Positions 1-5,117 of a DNA stretch of 5,208 nucleotides are shown one piece after another. The notes under the pieces are model-generated. The model searched no databases. It saw only the letters and a list, made by a program, of their open reading frames with translations, and was not told where the DNA came from. Made by a program: the position numbers and the translations under genes. The stretch is taken from contig CAJUOT010000089.1 of the NCBI GenBank assembly GCA_910588135.1, positions 1 to 5,208 on the forward strand, in the 5' to 3' direction. This DNA comes from an uncultured Oscillospiraceae bacterium (lineage in GTDB: Bacteria; Bacillota; Clostridia; Oscillospirales; Oscillospiraceae). How positions within the stretch are numbered: position 1 is the stretch's first letter; every line of letters begins with the position of its first letter.

Positions 1-495
1 TAAATTATCGTTTATCTTCATATTTGCCGCAATTTGGTCATCCAGGCTTTTAAGAACTGCTCCAATTTGAAACTGTGTGTCCATATCAAAATACGGAACA
101 TCATATTGCATAATCGCGGTTTTATCCCCTCGCGGCATCTTTGTTCCCTTTGCTGTTGCAGTAGCGTACTGGAAAAACGCATCATTTGCTAAAGCATAAT
201 ACAGGAAAGTTGGGTCACACCCGCTGTTTGCCCGAAAGACAAGCACATCATTAGAGCATCCCCCGTCATGCTCCGCCATCCATATTTTTTTGAAATAGGG
301 TCGAATATTGGAAACTAAAATATCACCCTTCAAATATTGCTGAGCGTATTGAATGGATGGAAGGGAACTTGCTTCTACAATGCCGCCTTTATTTGGCACC
401 ATGTTTTCGGTTGAAATATAATTTTGAATATCCAAAGCTTCAACTGCAATCTTTCCTTTTGCATAAGAACATAGGGAACCGAGCTTATATTTCAT
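1..495 (-). CDS. hsdS: Type I restriction-modification specificity subunit HsdS, 3' part beyond the window edge
   Basis: HsdS is the DNA-recognition subunit of a type I restriction-modification complex and sets the target sequence for HsdM and HsdR. The start is the ATG at 495-493, overlapping the hsdM stop by 11 nt in another frame, which implies translational coupling. The visible 165 codons run to the window edge without a stop. Residues 1 to about 135 form one target-recognition domain with recognisable signatures: YLKGDILVSNIRPYFKK near 54-70, a CSNDVLVF segment at 80-87, and GTKMPRGDK near 117-125. The stretch after residue 140 (QFQIGAVLKSLDDQIAANMK) is the conserved central helix that measures the distance between the two half-sites. 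A normal HsdS has about 400 residues, so the second recognition domain should lie left of the window. The gene is clearly more AT-rich than hsdM, as expected for exchanged recognition domains. Family assignment is firm; the target sequence cannot be predicted. Confidence 0.93.
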   Translation of the reverse strand, partial: MKYKLGSLCSYAKGKIAVEALDIQNYISTENMVPNKGGIVEASSLPSIQYAQQYLKGDILVSNIRPYFKKIWMAEHDGGCSNDVLVFRANSGCDPTFLYYALANDAFFQYATATAKGTKMPRGDKTAIMQYDVPYFDMDTQFQIGAVLKSLDDQIAANMKINDNL

Positions 496-1987
496 ACCCA
501 ATCGCCCCCAACTGCCGCCTGATCTCCTCCTCCAACTCATGGGATTTTGCGAACAACTCTCCCAACTCCGCCGTCAACCGCCCCATCTTCTCCTCGAAGG
601 GCTCGCTGTCCTCCTCCTGCTCCTCAATACCCACATACCGCCCCGGCGTGAGGATATAGTCCTGCTTTGCAATCTCCTGCGTCGTGGCAGCAGCGCAGAA
701 CCCCTTAACCTCCTCCAGCGTACCCGCCGCGAAGGCATTGTAAGTACCGGCAATCCTGGCGATATCCTCATCCGTTAGTTCCCGTAGCTTCCGGGTTACC
801 ATCGTCCCCATTTTCCGGGCGTCGATGAACAAGGTATTCCCCTTCTGCCGCTTGTACTTTGCTAAGAACCACAGGGACACGGGAATTTGCGTGGTATAAA
901 ACAACTGGGGCGGCATGGCGATGATGCAGTCCACCAGGTCGGCCTCAATGATATTTTTGCGGATATCGCCCTCTCCCCCAGATTGGGAGGACAGGGAGCC
1001 GTTAGCCAGCACCATGCCAATGCGCCCATTGGGGGCCAGGTGCCAGATCATGTGCTGGAGCCACGCAAAGTTGGCGTTGCCCGCTGGGGGCAGGCCGTAG
1101 GCCCAGCGTACGTCCTCCGTCAGCTTATCCTGCCCCCAGCCGGACAGGTTAAAGGGTGGATTGGCCATGATGAAGTCCGCTTTGAGTTGGGGGTGGCAGT
1201 CGTTGAAAAAGGTGTCCGCATTGAACTTGCCCAGATCCGCCTCAATGCCCCGGATTGCCAGATTCATCTGTGCCATCTTCCAGGTGGTGGGGTTGGAGTC
1301 CTGGCCGAATACGGAGATTTCGTTGATGTTTCCGCCGTGGTTCTCGATGAACTTGGCGGACTGGACGAACATTCCGCCGGAGCCGCAGCAAGGGTCATAT
1401 ACACGCCCGTTGTAGGGCTGCAGCACCTCTACCAGCGTGCGCACCACACAGGCCGGGGTATAGAATTCACCCGCCAGCTTGCCCTCCTGCTCCGCAAATT
1501 TAGACAGGCAGTACTCATAGGTACGTCCCAGAATATCTTTGCTGTTCCCGTGTTCGATCATCTGGATATTGGTGAACAAATCCACTACATCGCCTAAACG
1601 GCGCTTGTCCAGTTCCGGTCGGGCGAAATTTTTGGGCAGGATATCCTTGAGCCGCTTGTTTTCCTTCTCAATAGCGCGCATCGCGTCATCTATTACCGTG
1701 CCGACCTCCGGCGTGTACGCAGCGGCGGAAATCACAGACCATCGGGCGGATTCCGGTACAAAAAAGATGTTTTCTGCTGTGTATTCGTCCTTATCCTCCT
1801 CAAAGCCATCGCCCTCGGCCACCAGCTCGTTATATTTAGCTTCGAATCGGTCGGAGATATATTTCAGAAAAATCAGGCCCAAGACAACAGACTTGTATTC
1901 CGAAGCATCCAAGTTGCCGCGAAGGACGCAGGCCGCGTCCCATATCTGTTTTTCAAAACCAATGCTACTTGTATTCGTTTCCGCCAT
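485..1987 (-). CDS. hsdM: Type I restriction-modification DNA methyltransferase subunit HsdM
   Basis: This is the SAM-dependent N6-adenine methyltransferase subunit of a type I restriction-modification enzyme. It works in a complex with HsdS (M2S) and, for cleavage, with HsdR. The protein is 500 aa, the normal length. Residues about 10-155 form the HsdM N-terminal helical domain (FEKQIWDAACVLRGN start). The catalytic domain follows: EFYTP at 174-178, SAM-binding motif I DPCCGSGG at 198-205, GQD at 228-230, and catalytic motif IV NPPF at 276-279. LTPGRYVG at 446-453 is the conserved C-terminal segment, and a glutamate-rich coiled-coil-like tail (about 454-493) probably contacts HsdS. All key residues are intact, so the enzyme should be active. 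The ATG at 1987 is preceded by a G-rich site (GGGGGAT), 8 nt from the start to the last G. hsdS follows with an 11-nt overlap. Two recombinase genes lie upstream in the same direction, separated by a 135-nt gap containing a likely promoter. Confidence 0.97.
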   Translation of the reverse strand: MAETNTSSIGFEKQIWDAACVLRGNLDASEYKSVVLGLIFLKYISDRFEAKYNELVAEGDGFEEDKDEYTAENIFFVPESARWSVISAAAYTPEVGTVIDDAMRAIEKENKRLKDILPKNFARPELDKRRLGDVVDLFTNIQMIEHGNSKDILGRTYEYCLSKFAEQEGKLAGEFYTPACVVRTLVEVLQPYNGRVYDPCCGSGGMFVQSAKFIENHGGNINEISVFGQDSNPTTWKMAQMNLAIRGIEADLGKFNADTFFNDCHPQLKADFIMANPPFNLSGWGQDKLTEDVRWAYGLPPAGNANFAWLQHMIWHLAPNGRIGMVLANGSLSSQSGGEGDIRKNIIEADLVDCIIAMPPQLFYTTQIPVSLWFLAKYKRQKGNTLFIDARKMGTMVTRKLRELTDEDIARIAGTYNAFAAGTLEEVKGFCAAATTQEIAKQDYILTPGRYVGIEEQEEDSEPFEEKMGRLTAELGELFAKSHELEEEIRRQLGAIGYEI

Positions 1988-2026
1988 TTTAACATCCCCC
2001 AGAGTTTATTCCATACATTTATAGTC

Positions 2027-2055
2027 ATTATATACCATCCTATCTGTCAGCGCAA
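2027..2055 (-). promoter_or_regulatory. Candidate sigma-A promoter of hsdM-hsdS
   Basis: On the minus strand a perfect -10 box TATAAT (2032-2027) lies 39 nt upstream of the hsdM ATG. A weak -35 candidate TTGCGC (2055-2050) stands at a 17-nt spacing. The surrounding 1988-2122 gap is AT-rich in its central part, unlike the flanking genes. No terminator hairpin with a T run is visible after the upstream recombinase gene, so read-through from it is also possible. The -10 is convincing and the -35 is poor. Confidence 0.5.
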
Positions 2056-2122
2056 TCTATTTTCGGCCAGATTTGACAATTTCAATATATGTGCCTTGTC
2101 CCCGGATTCCCCGGCTACCCCC

Positions 2123-3082
2123 TCATATGGCGAACAGCTCTCCCAGCACATCCGCCGCCTGCCGCATCTCATTCTCTACAGGGTCATAGGGGCCGCACAC
2201 GTCCTCTCCCTGCCCTATCTGGGGTAGATACTCCCGATACCCCTGCCGTGTCACATAAGCCCTCGTGTGGCCCAACAGGGCGGACAGTCCCTTCACATCC
2301 TGCCCGCCGTTCAATGCCCGTATCGCGCAGGTGTATCGGAGATTTTTGAAGCTGATGTGTTCCAATCCAGCCCGCTCCTGTATCCGCTCATGGAGCAGCC
2401 GGATCATCGCGGGCGAGTAGGGCTTCAGCGTACCCGGGTGGATAAACATAGCCTCGCTGCTGGGGTGTTTCTCATGCTCCCGCACCAATTGCTCCACCGT
2501 AAACTGCGGCAAACCAATAGCTCTCATCCTGCCGCTATGCTCCACCAGCTTTCCACGCTCTACTGTTTGCTCCTCGTAGACAGTCAGGGTGCGGTTTTCT
2601 CTGTCCAAGTCACTCCATTTCAGGGCAATCAGCTCCCTTTGCCGCAGCCCCTGCTCCAGCGCCAGCAGGAAGATAGGCAGATACCCCAGCGCCTCGGCGG
2701 CATCCAGATATCTTTCTACCTCCTGATCGGTCAGCAACTCAGCTTTCACCTGCCGGGTCGTAGAATAGTGGAACGCCCTGGCAGGATTCTCCGCCAACTT
2801 CCCTTCCTCCACTGCACGATCCAGGACGCAGGTCAGCAGCCGCCAGATATGCCCCATCGTCACCTCAGACAACGGCCCACCGCTGCGGCAGTTCCCGTGG
2901 ACTCTGCGCTCATCCAGAAAATCCCCCACCATGCTGGCGGTGAGTTCCGTCAATTTATACTCCCCCAGGCAAGGGAAGATGTGGTTTTCCAGCACATACC
3001 GATGGGCTTCACGGGTTGTCCGGCGCACCGTCGGCGCATCATATTTCTCCCGCCAATACTCAATCCATTCCCGCACCGTCAT
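2123..3082 (-). CDS. Tyrosine recombinase/integrase, full length with atypical active site
   Basis: A 319-aa site-specific recombinase of the tyrosine (phage integrase/Xer) family, which cuts and rejoins DNA through a covalent 3'-phosphotyrosine. Residues 1 to about 105 form the SAM-like core-binding domain (starts MTVREWIEYW; ENPAR at 98-102). The catalytic domain starts near residue 115. Catalytic Arg I is R147 in GLRQRE; box II reads FKNLRY, giving K246 and R249, so the usual His of HxxR is Lys; H272 is in LLGH; the nucleophile is Y282, 10 residues after H272, the normal spacing. A clear T-K beta-hairpin motif is not seen. Lys, Arg, Asn or Tyr in place of the box II His is known in functional members, so activity is possible. 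The ATG at 3082 has a GAGGGG site 9 nt upstream. The 5' end overlaps the truncated upstream paralogue by 23 nt. hsdM follows after 135 nt. Its target sites are unknown: it may integrate an element or rearrange the adjacent restriction locus. Confidence 0.92.
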   Translation of the reverse strand: MTVREWIEYWREKYDAPTVRRTTREAHRYVLENHIFPCLGEYKLTELTASMVGDFLDERRVHGNCRSGGPLSEVTMGHIWRLLTCVLDRAVEEGKLAENPARAFHYSTTRQVKAELLTDQEVERYLDAAEALGYLPIFLLALEQGLRQRELIALKWSDLDRENRTLTVYEEQTVERGKLVEHSGRMRAIGLPQFTVEQLVREHEKHPSSEAMFIHPGTLKPYSPAMIRLLHERIQERAGLEHISFKNLRYTCAIRALNGGQDVKGLSALLGHTRAYVTRQGYREYLPQIGQGEDVCGPYDPVENEMRQAADVLGELFAI

Positions 3083-3812
3083 AGCCCCATCCCCCTCGCG
3101 CTCTGCTGGAGCCGCCGGAAGGCCACCGCCGGAAGGCCACCGCCGGAAGGTGCGCCCGCACTAATATATTTCGATGCAGGTAATAAAGTCGGTGTGATGT
3201 ATAAGGCTGTCCCGTCTTGGCATCCAGGAAGGCTTCGAATCTGTCCGGGTGCCGGACGTGTTCCTCCGCCATCAGTTCCACCGCCCGGGCCGAAAGGCTT
3301 ACCCAGCGTTTTTTTAGTATCACCCGCCGTCCGCAGATGTCAACAGCGGCCCACGGCAGGGAAATCAATTCCCCTTGCCGCAGGCCGCTGGCCAATCCGA
3401 CATATAAAATTGGATAGGCGCTCAACTTTTGCGCCGCGTCCAGGTACCGCTTAACCTGCCCGGTGCGCAGACAACTTGGCTTTTGCGCTTCACCATGCTC
3501 AATGTCGATGCCCCAAGCCGGATTTTCCGAAATCAACCCATCCCGGCAGGCTTCGTCCAAAATCCGCCGCAAGAGCAGATGGACGCACCACACACTGCGC
3601 TCACTCAGCCCCGCCTTGGACAGCTTACGATAAAATGTCCTGATCCGTTCTTCGCTCAAATCGGTGAGCGCTACGCCGCCCAGCCCGGGCACAATGTGGT
3701 TGAAAATCAGATTTCGGTATCCGGCCTCGGTACTGGGCGCTAATTTTGCCTCCGCATGGACGCGGAACCATTCCACTACCCACGTCTCCAGCATGATTTT
3801 TTGTTCTGCCAT
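3060..3812 (-). CDS. Tyrosine recombinase paralogue, C-terminally truncated (probable decayed gene)
   Basis: A 250-aa relative of the neighbouring recombinase (shared landmarks: RNLIFNHIVPGLG versus ENHIFPCLG, SENPA versus AENPA, RYLDAA, GLRQGELI versus GLRQRELI). The core-binding domain covers about residues 5-105, and catalytic Arg I is R145. The protein departs from its paralogue after about residue 228 (VAF), exactly where box II should begin. The HxxR arginine, the LLGH histidine and the tyrosine nucleophile are all absent, so it cannot catalyse strand exchange alone. About 20 residues also appear missing after ILKKRW (165-170), where the beta-hairpin lysine belongs. The last 22 residues are low-complexity Gly/Arg/Ser sequence partly encoded by a 14-bp tandem repeat. 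I chose the ATG at 3812 because of the AGGAGG site 7 nt upstream and because homology starts there; the reading frame stays open 70 codons further but without similarity and across the divergent gene. It could be a pseudogene or a DNA-binding partner of the intact recombinase. Confidence 0.85.
   Translation of the reverse strand: MAEQKIMLETWVVEWFRVHAEAKLAPSTEAGYRNLIFNHIVPGLGGVALTDLSEERIRTFYRKLSKAGLSERSVWCVHLLLRRILDEACRDGLISENPAWGIDIEHGEAQKPSCLRTGQVKRYLDAAQKLSAYPILYVGLASGLRQGELISLPWAAVDICGRRVILKKRWVSLSARAVELMAEEHVRHPDRFEAFLDAKTGQPYTSHRLYYLHRNILVRAHLPAVAFRRWPSGGSSRARGGWGYDGAGMD
3112..3150. repeat. 14-bp tandem repeat, 2.8 copies, at the junction of the two recombinase genes
   Basis: The unit, plus strand, is CCGCCGGAAGGCCA, present at 3112-3125 and 3126-3139 and as an 11-nt partial copy at 3140-3150, all exact. 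It lies inside the 3' end of the truncated recombinase and ends 29 nt upstream of the ATG of the intact one. Fourteen is not a multiple of three, so each gain or loss changes the reading frame downstream. The unit contains no stop codon in any minus-strand frame. Confidence 0.95.
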
Positions 3813-3819
3813 GATGCCC

Positions 3820-3825
3820 CCTCCT
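3820..3825 (-). promoter_or_regulatory. Ribosome binding site deciding the start of the truncated recombinase
   Basis: A perfect AGGAGG on the minus strand lies 7 nt before the ATG at 3812. It rejects the longer in-frame start at 4022, whose extra 70 codons overlap the divergent gene at 3929-4123 and resemble no recombinase sequence. Confidence 0.8.
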
Positions 3826-3873
3826 CGCAGCACAAACATATACCACAGAAGGAGAGAAATATCCAGTGCAAGA

Positions 3874-3902
3874 TTGCCTCTGCCCCCAAAATATTGTATC
3901 AT
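3874..3902 (+). promoter_or_regulatory. Candidate sigma-A promoter of the small divergent gene
   Basis: The plus strand carries TTGCCT (3874-3879), a 17-nt spacer and TATCAT (3897-3902), matching the consensus boxes at 4 and 5 of 6 bases. The ATG of the small gene is 26 nt after the -10. A TACAAT on the minus strand (3898-3893) overlaps the same place and could be the -10 of the recombinase transcript, but it has no acceptable -35. Confidence 0.5.
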
Positions 3903-3928
3903 AGTAAAAAACAGAAAGGGGCCGCGAT

Positions 3929-4123
3929 ATGAACACCTACACCATCGCAGAGTTGACTGAAGCCCGGCGCTCCATTGATTCAACGCTGCACAAATGTGAA
4001 AAAGCCCTGCTGAAGCTGACACCGGGCAAATCTCAACACACCTTGACCACGCGGCGGATCAAGGCGTTTCAAATCGCGCTGGTACTCATCGACCGGGAGT
4101 TGGAATCGACAAACGATTCGTAG
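3929..4123 (+). CDS. Small conserved-looking protein of unknown function, divergent from the recombinases
   Basis: A 64-aa protein starting MNTYTIAELTEARRSIDSTL. I do not recognise a named family. It appears mostly helical, with charged residues spread evenly: an N-terminal helix around residues 6-30 with the KCEKALLKL segment, a Thr/Gly/Ser-rich linker around 31-40, and a second helix from about 41 to 59 (RRIKAFQIALVLIDREL). There is no signal peptide, membrane segment or Cys/His metal site. The start is well supported by AAAGGGG 7 nt upstream and by a plausible promoter. It reads away from the truncated recombinase, with 116 nt between the two starts, and converges on the 54-aa gene on the other strand with only 10 nt between stops. 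Its size and position next to an integrase would suit an excisionase-like or regulatory partner, but no winged-helix or HTH pattern is clear, so this is a guess. Confidence 0.7.
   Translation: MNTYTIAELTEARRSIDSTLHKCEKALLKLTPGKSQHTLTTRRIKAFQIALVLIDRELESTNDS
4103..4119. repeat. Perfect inverted repeat, 6-bp arms with 5-nt loop
   Basis: GAATCG (4103-4108) and CGATTC (4114-4119) flank ACAAA. The repeat lies in the last codons of the small plus-strand gene, just before the convergent gene ends. No T run follows on either strand, so it is not a typical intrinsic terminator. Arms of this length around a short spacer also resemble a recombinase core site, without further support. Confidence 0.6.
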
Positions 4124-4133
4124 CCAATGCTGT

Positions 4134-4298
4134 TTAAACCAGGTTCCACGCAAGGATTTCCCGCACCAGGCGGCTCCCAACGGTGGTGCCCTCCGGCAGC
4201 AGAAACATCGCCACCTGGTTTTCCACGCCGCTGTCGCTGATCAAATGTGCGTAGTCCCCATCAATGGATTTCACGGTATAATAGACAGGCTCCATCAT
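4134..4298 (-). CDS. 54-aa protein of unknown function, possibly DUF3006-like
   Basis: A short gene, last of a three-gene minus-strand operon, coding 54 aa (MMEPVYYTVKSIDGDYAHLI... to ...REILAWNLV). It has a good ribosome binding site (GAGG, 6 nt before the first ATG), and its ATG overlaps the Nudix stop as ATGA, a 4-bp overlap typical of translational coupling. The pattern of a beta strand, a short D-G-D-Y-A turn, a second strand, then LLPEGTTVGS recalls small beta-barrel-like proteins of the DUF3006 type, in which an acidic-turn strand pair precedes an LLPEG motif. That resemblance is from memory and weak. A second ATG codon follows directly, so the true start may be one residue later. No catalytic residues are evident. 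Codon use matches its operon neighbours. It is short enough that a minimum-length cut-off could miss it. Confidence 0.75.
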   Translation of the reverse strand: MMEPVYYTVKSIDGDYAHLISDSGVENQVAMFLLPEGTTVGSRLVREILAWNLV

Positions 4299-4690
4299 AA
4301 TTCACCTCTTAATCTCTTTAGGATCGTTTCGTCCGCCGGGCAGAATTCATATTGCGGGATTTCCTCCACTGTAATCCAGCGGATATCGTTGTGCTCCAGC
4401 ATCTGGGGTGTCCCTTCCTTGATTGCGGCGTTAAAGAGCATCAGATGCACGTTCAAATCCGGGTAGTTGTGGTTAACCTCCATGAACACTTTGCCCACAG
4501 AGACTGTAACGGCCAGCTCCTCCCAGCACTCCCGGATCAGTGCCTGTTCCTTTGTCTCACCCGGCTCCACCTTGCCGCCCACGAACTCCCACAGCAGTCC
4601 CCGGGCCTTGTAGGCAGGGCGCTGGCAGATGAGAAACCTCTCCCCGTCCCAGATGAGCGCCGCCACCACTTCCGTCACTTTTTTCTCCAT
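4295..4690 (-). CDS. Nudix hydrolase, MutT/NudG-like (probable 8-oxo-dGTP or modified dNTP pyrophosphatase)
   Basis: A 131-aa Nudix-family pyrophosphohydrolase, which splits nucleoside triphosphates to monophosphate and pyrophosphate with Mg2+. The Nudix box GX5EX7REUXEEXGU is present at residues 39-61: G39, E45, R53, E54, E57 and E58 are in place, and the last Gly is Ala60. Features shared with E. coli MutT/NudG include the N-terminal KKVTEVVAALIW strand, WEFVGGKVEPGE, LEHNDIRWITVEEI and the final PADETIL (FxPAD-type) segment. These point to a house-cleaning role on oxidised or methylated (d)NTPs rather than ADP-ribose. I chose the ATG at 4690 (GAGGGG 8 nt upstream) over the GTG at 4699, which sits almost on top of that site. 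The preceding gene ends 12 nt upstream, and the next gene overlaps by 4 bp. The exact substrate cannot be told from sequence. Confidence 0.93.
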   Translation of the reverse strand: MEKKVTEVVAALIWDGERFLICQRPAYKARGLLWEFVGGKVEPGETKEQALIRECWEELAVTVSVGKVFMEVNHNYPDLNVHLMLFNAAIKEGTPQMLEHNDIRWITVEEIPQYEFCPADETILKRLRGEL

Positions 4691-4702
4691 GCCGACCACC
4701 CC

Positions 4703-4993
4703 TCACATCAATTCGTCGATCCGATCCTCCACTTCACTGAGCAAGTCCTCCAAGCTCTCGTGGGCATCCGCCCACCGCTCAAACGCCTCGCCGGCCATGT
4801 CCTCCGGCTCGTCATCGTCCATATCACACAATCTGGCTTCCAGCTCTGTCCGATATTCCTCCAACTCTGCCAGAGACAGGCTGTCCAGCTCATCGCCCAG
4901 CGCGGCGAACCACTCCCCGTCCTGCTTGGTGAAGCGTACGGTCAGTTCCAGATCCAGCGCCTGCTCCATCAGTTTTTTGAAAAAGTCAATCAT
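4703..4993 (-). CDS. Acidic helical protein of unknown function, first gene of the Nudix operon
   Basis: A 96-aa, strongly acidic protein that I do not recognise. It has an amphipathic N-terminal helix (IDFFKKLMEQAL, residues 2-13), then a probable beta hairpin with a turn at KQDGEW (23-28), then two long acidic helices with heptad-like leucines. These cover about 39-56 (SLAELEEYRTELEARL) and about 68-95 (AFERWADAHESLEDLL onward), separated by a DMDDDEPED loop at 57-65. This looks like a small helical hairpin, perhaps a protein-binding or adaptor fold. There is no signal peptide or membrane helix. The ATG at 4993 has GGAGG 7 nt upstream. The Nudix gene starts 12 nt after its stop, so the two are very probably co-transcribed and functionally linked or simply housekeeping neighbours. 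A hairpin lies in its leader. Confidence 0.82.
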   Translation of the reverse strand: MIDFFKKLMEQALDLELTVRFTKQDGEWFAALGDELDSLSLAELEEYRTELEARLCDMDDDEPEDMAGEAFERWADAHESLEDLLSEVEDRIDELM

Positions 4994-5009
4994 ACTGCCG
5001 CCTCCAAAC

Positions 5010-5032
5010 GCAGGAAGGATTTGCTTTCCTGC
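5010..5032. other. Hairpin in the leader of the Nudix operon
   Basis: GCAGGAA (5010-5016) pairs with TTCCTGC (5026-5032) across a 9-nt loop. It lies between the likely minus-strand -10 region and the GGAGG of the first operon gene. No T run follows, so it may be an mRNA-stabilising or translational element rather than a terminator. Confidence 0.5.
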
Positions 5033-5055
5033 CCTATTCGTGGTATCTTATTGGG

Positions 5056-5063
5056 AGTATAAC
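5056..5063. promoter_or_regulatory. Overlapping divergent -10-like boxes between the Nudix operon and def
   Basis: The minus strand reads TATACT (5061-5056) and the plus strand TATAAC (5058-5063), each 5 of 6 to TATAAT and sharing four bases. They would serve the Nudix operon (start at 4993) and the deformylase gene (start at 5118). Neither has a good -35: TTTCCC at 17 nt for the minus strand, nothing clear for the plus strand. Confidence 0.35.
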
Positions 5064-5070
5064 ACAAATC

Positions 5071-5096
5071 CGCCGCCGGGGAAAGTACCGGCGGCG
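5071..5096. other. GC-rich hairpin between the divergent promoters and def
   Basis: CGCCGCCGG (5071-5079) and CCGGCGGCG (5088-5096) form a perfect 9-bp stem with an 8-nt loop. On the plus strand it lies 21 nt before the def ATG and is followed by ATATTTGG, not a T run. It could be a leader structure of def or an inefficient terminator; the sequence does not decide between them. Confidence 0.6.
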
Positions 5097-5117
5097 ATAT
5101 TTGGAGAGTTGATATCC

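Noticed and set aside
887..1597. Long plus-strand open frame opposite hsdM.
   Set aside because: It is a shadow of the GC-rich hsdM codons, with no plausible protein features, whereas hsdM carries all methyltransferase motifs.
2054..2073. AATCT/AGATT inverted repeat upstream of hsdM as an operator or recombination site.
   Set aside because: Arms are only 5 bp with a 10-nt spacer, which is expected by chance in AT-rich sequence.
2098..2122. CCGG-rich short inverted sequence after the intact recombinase as a terminator.
   Set aside because: The stem is only about 4-5 bp and no T run follows.
3309..3315. Run of seven A on the minus strand in frame A-AAA-AAA inside the truncated recombinase, a possible programmed -1 frameshift site.
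   Set aside because: The -1 frame downstream gives no recombinase-like sequence, while the zero frame keeps matching the paralogue (the AEEHVRHPD and TGQPY segments).
2267..3454. A 395-codon plus-strand frame opposite both recombinases.
   Set aside because: It is proline-, histidine- and glutamine-rich, lacks domain features, and spans two minus-strand genes with clear homology.
3813..4022. N-terminal 70-codon extension of the truncated recombinase.
   Set aside because: It has no recombinase similarity, runs across the divergent gene and promoter, and the AGGAGG site marks the ATG at 3812.
4352..5062. A 236-codon plus-strand frame opposite the Nudix gene and the acidic gene.
   Set aside because: It is a His/Leu-rich antisense shadow that runs through the intergenic promoter region; the minus-strand genes have ribosome sites and the Nudix box.
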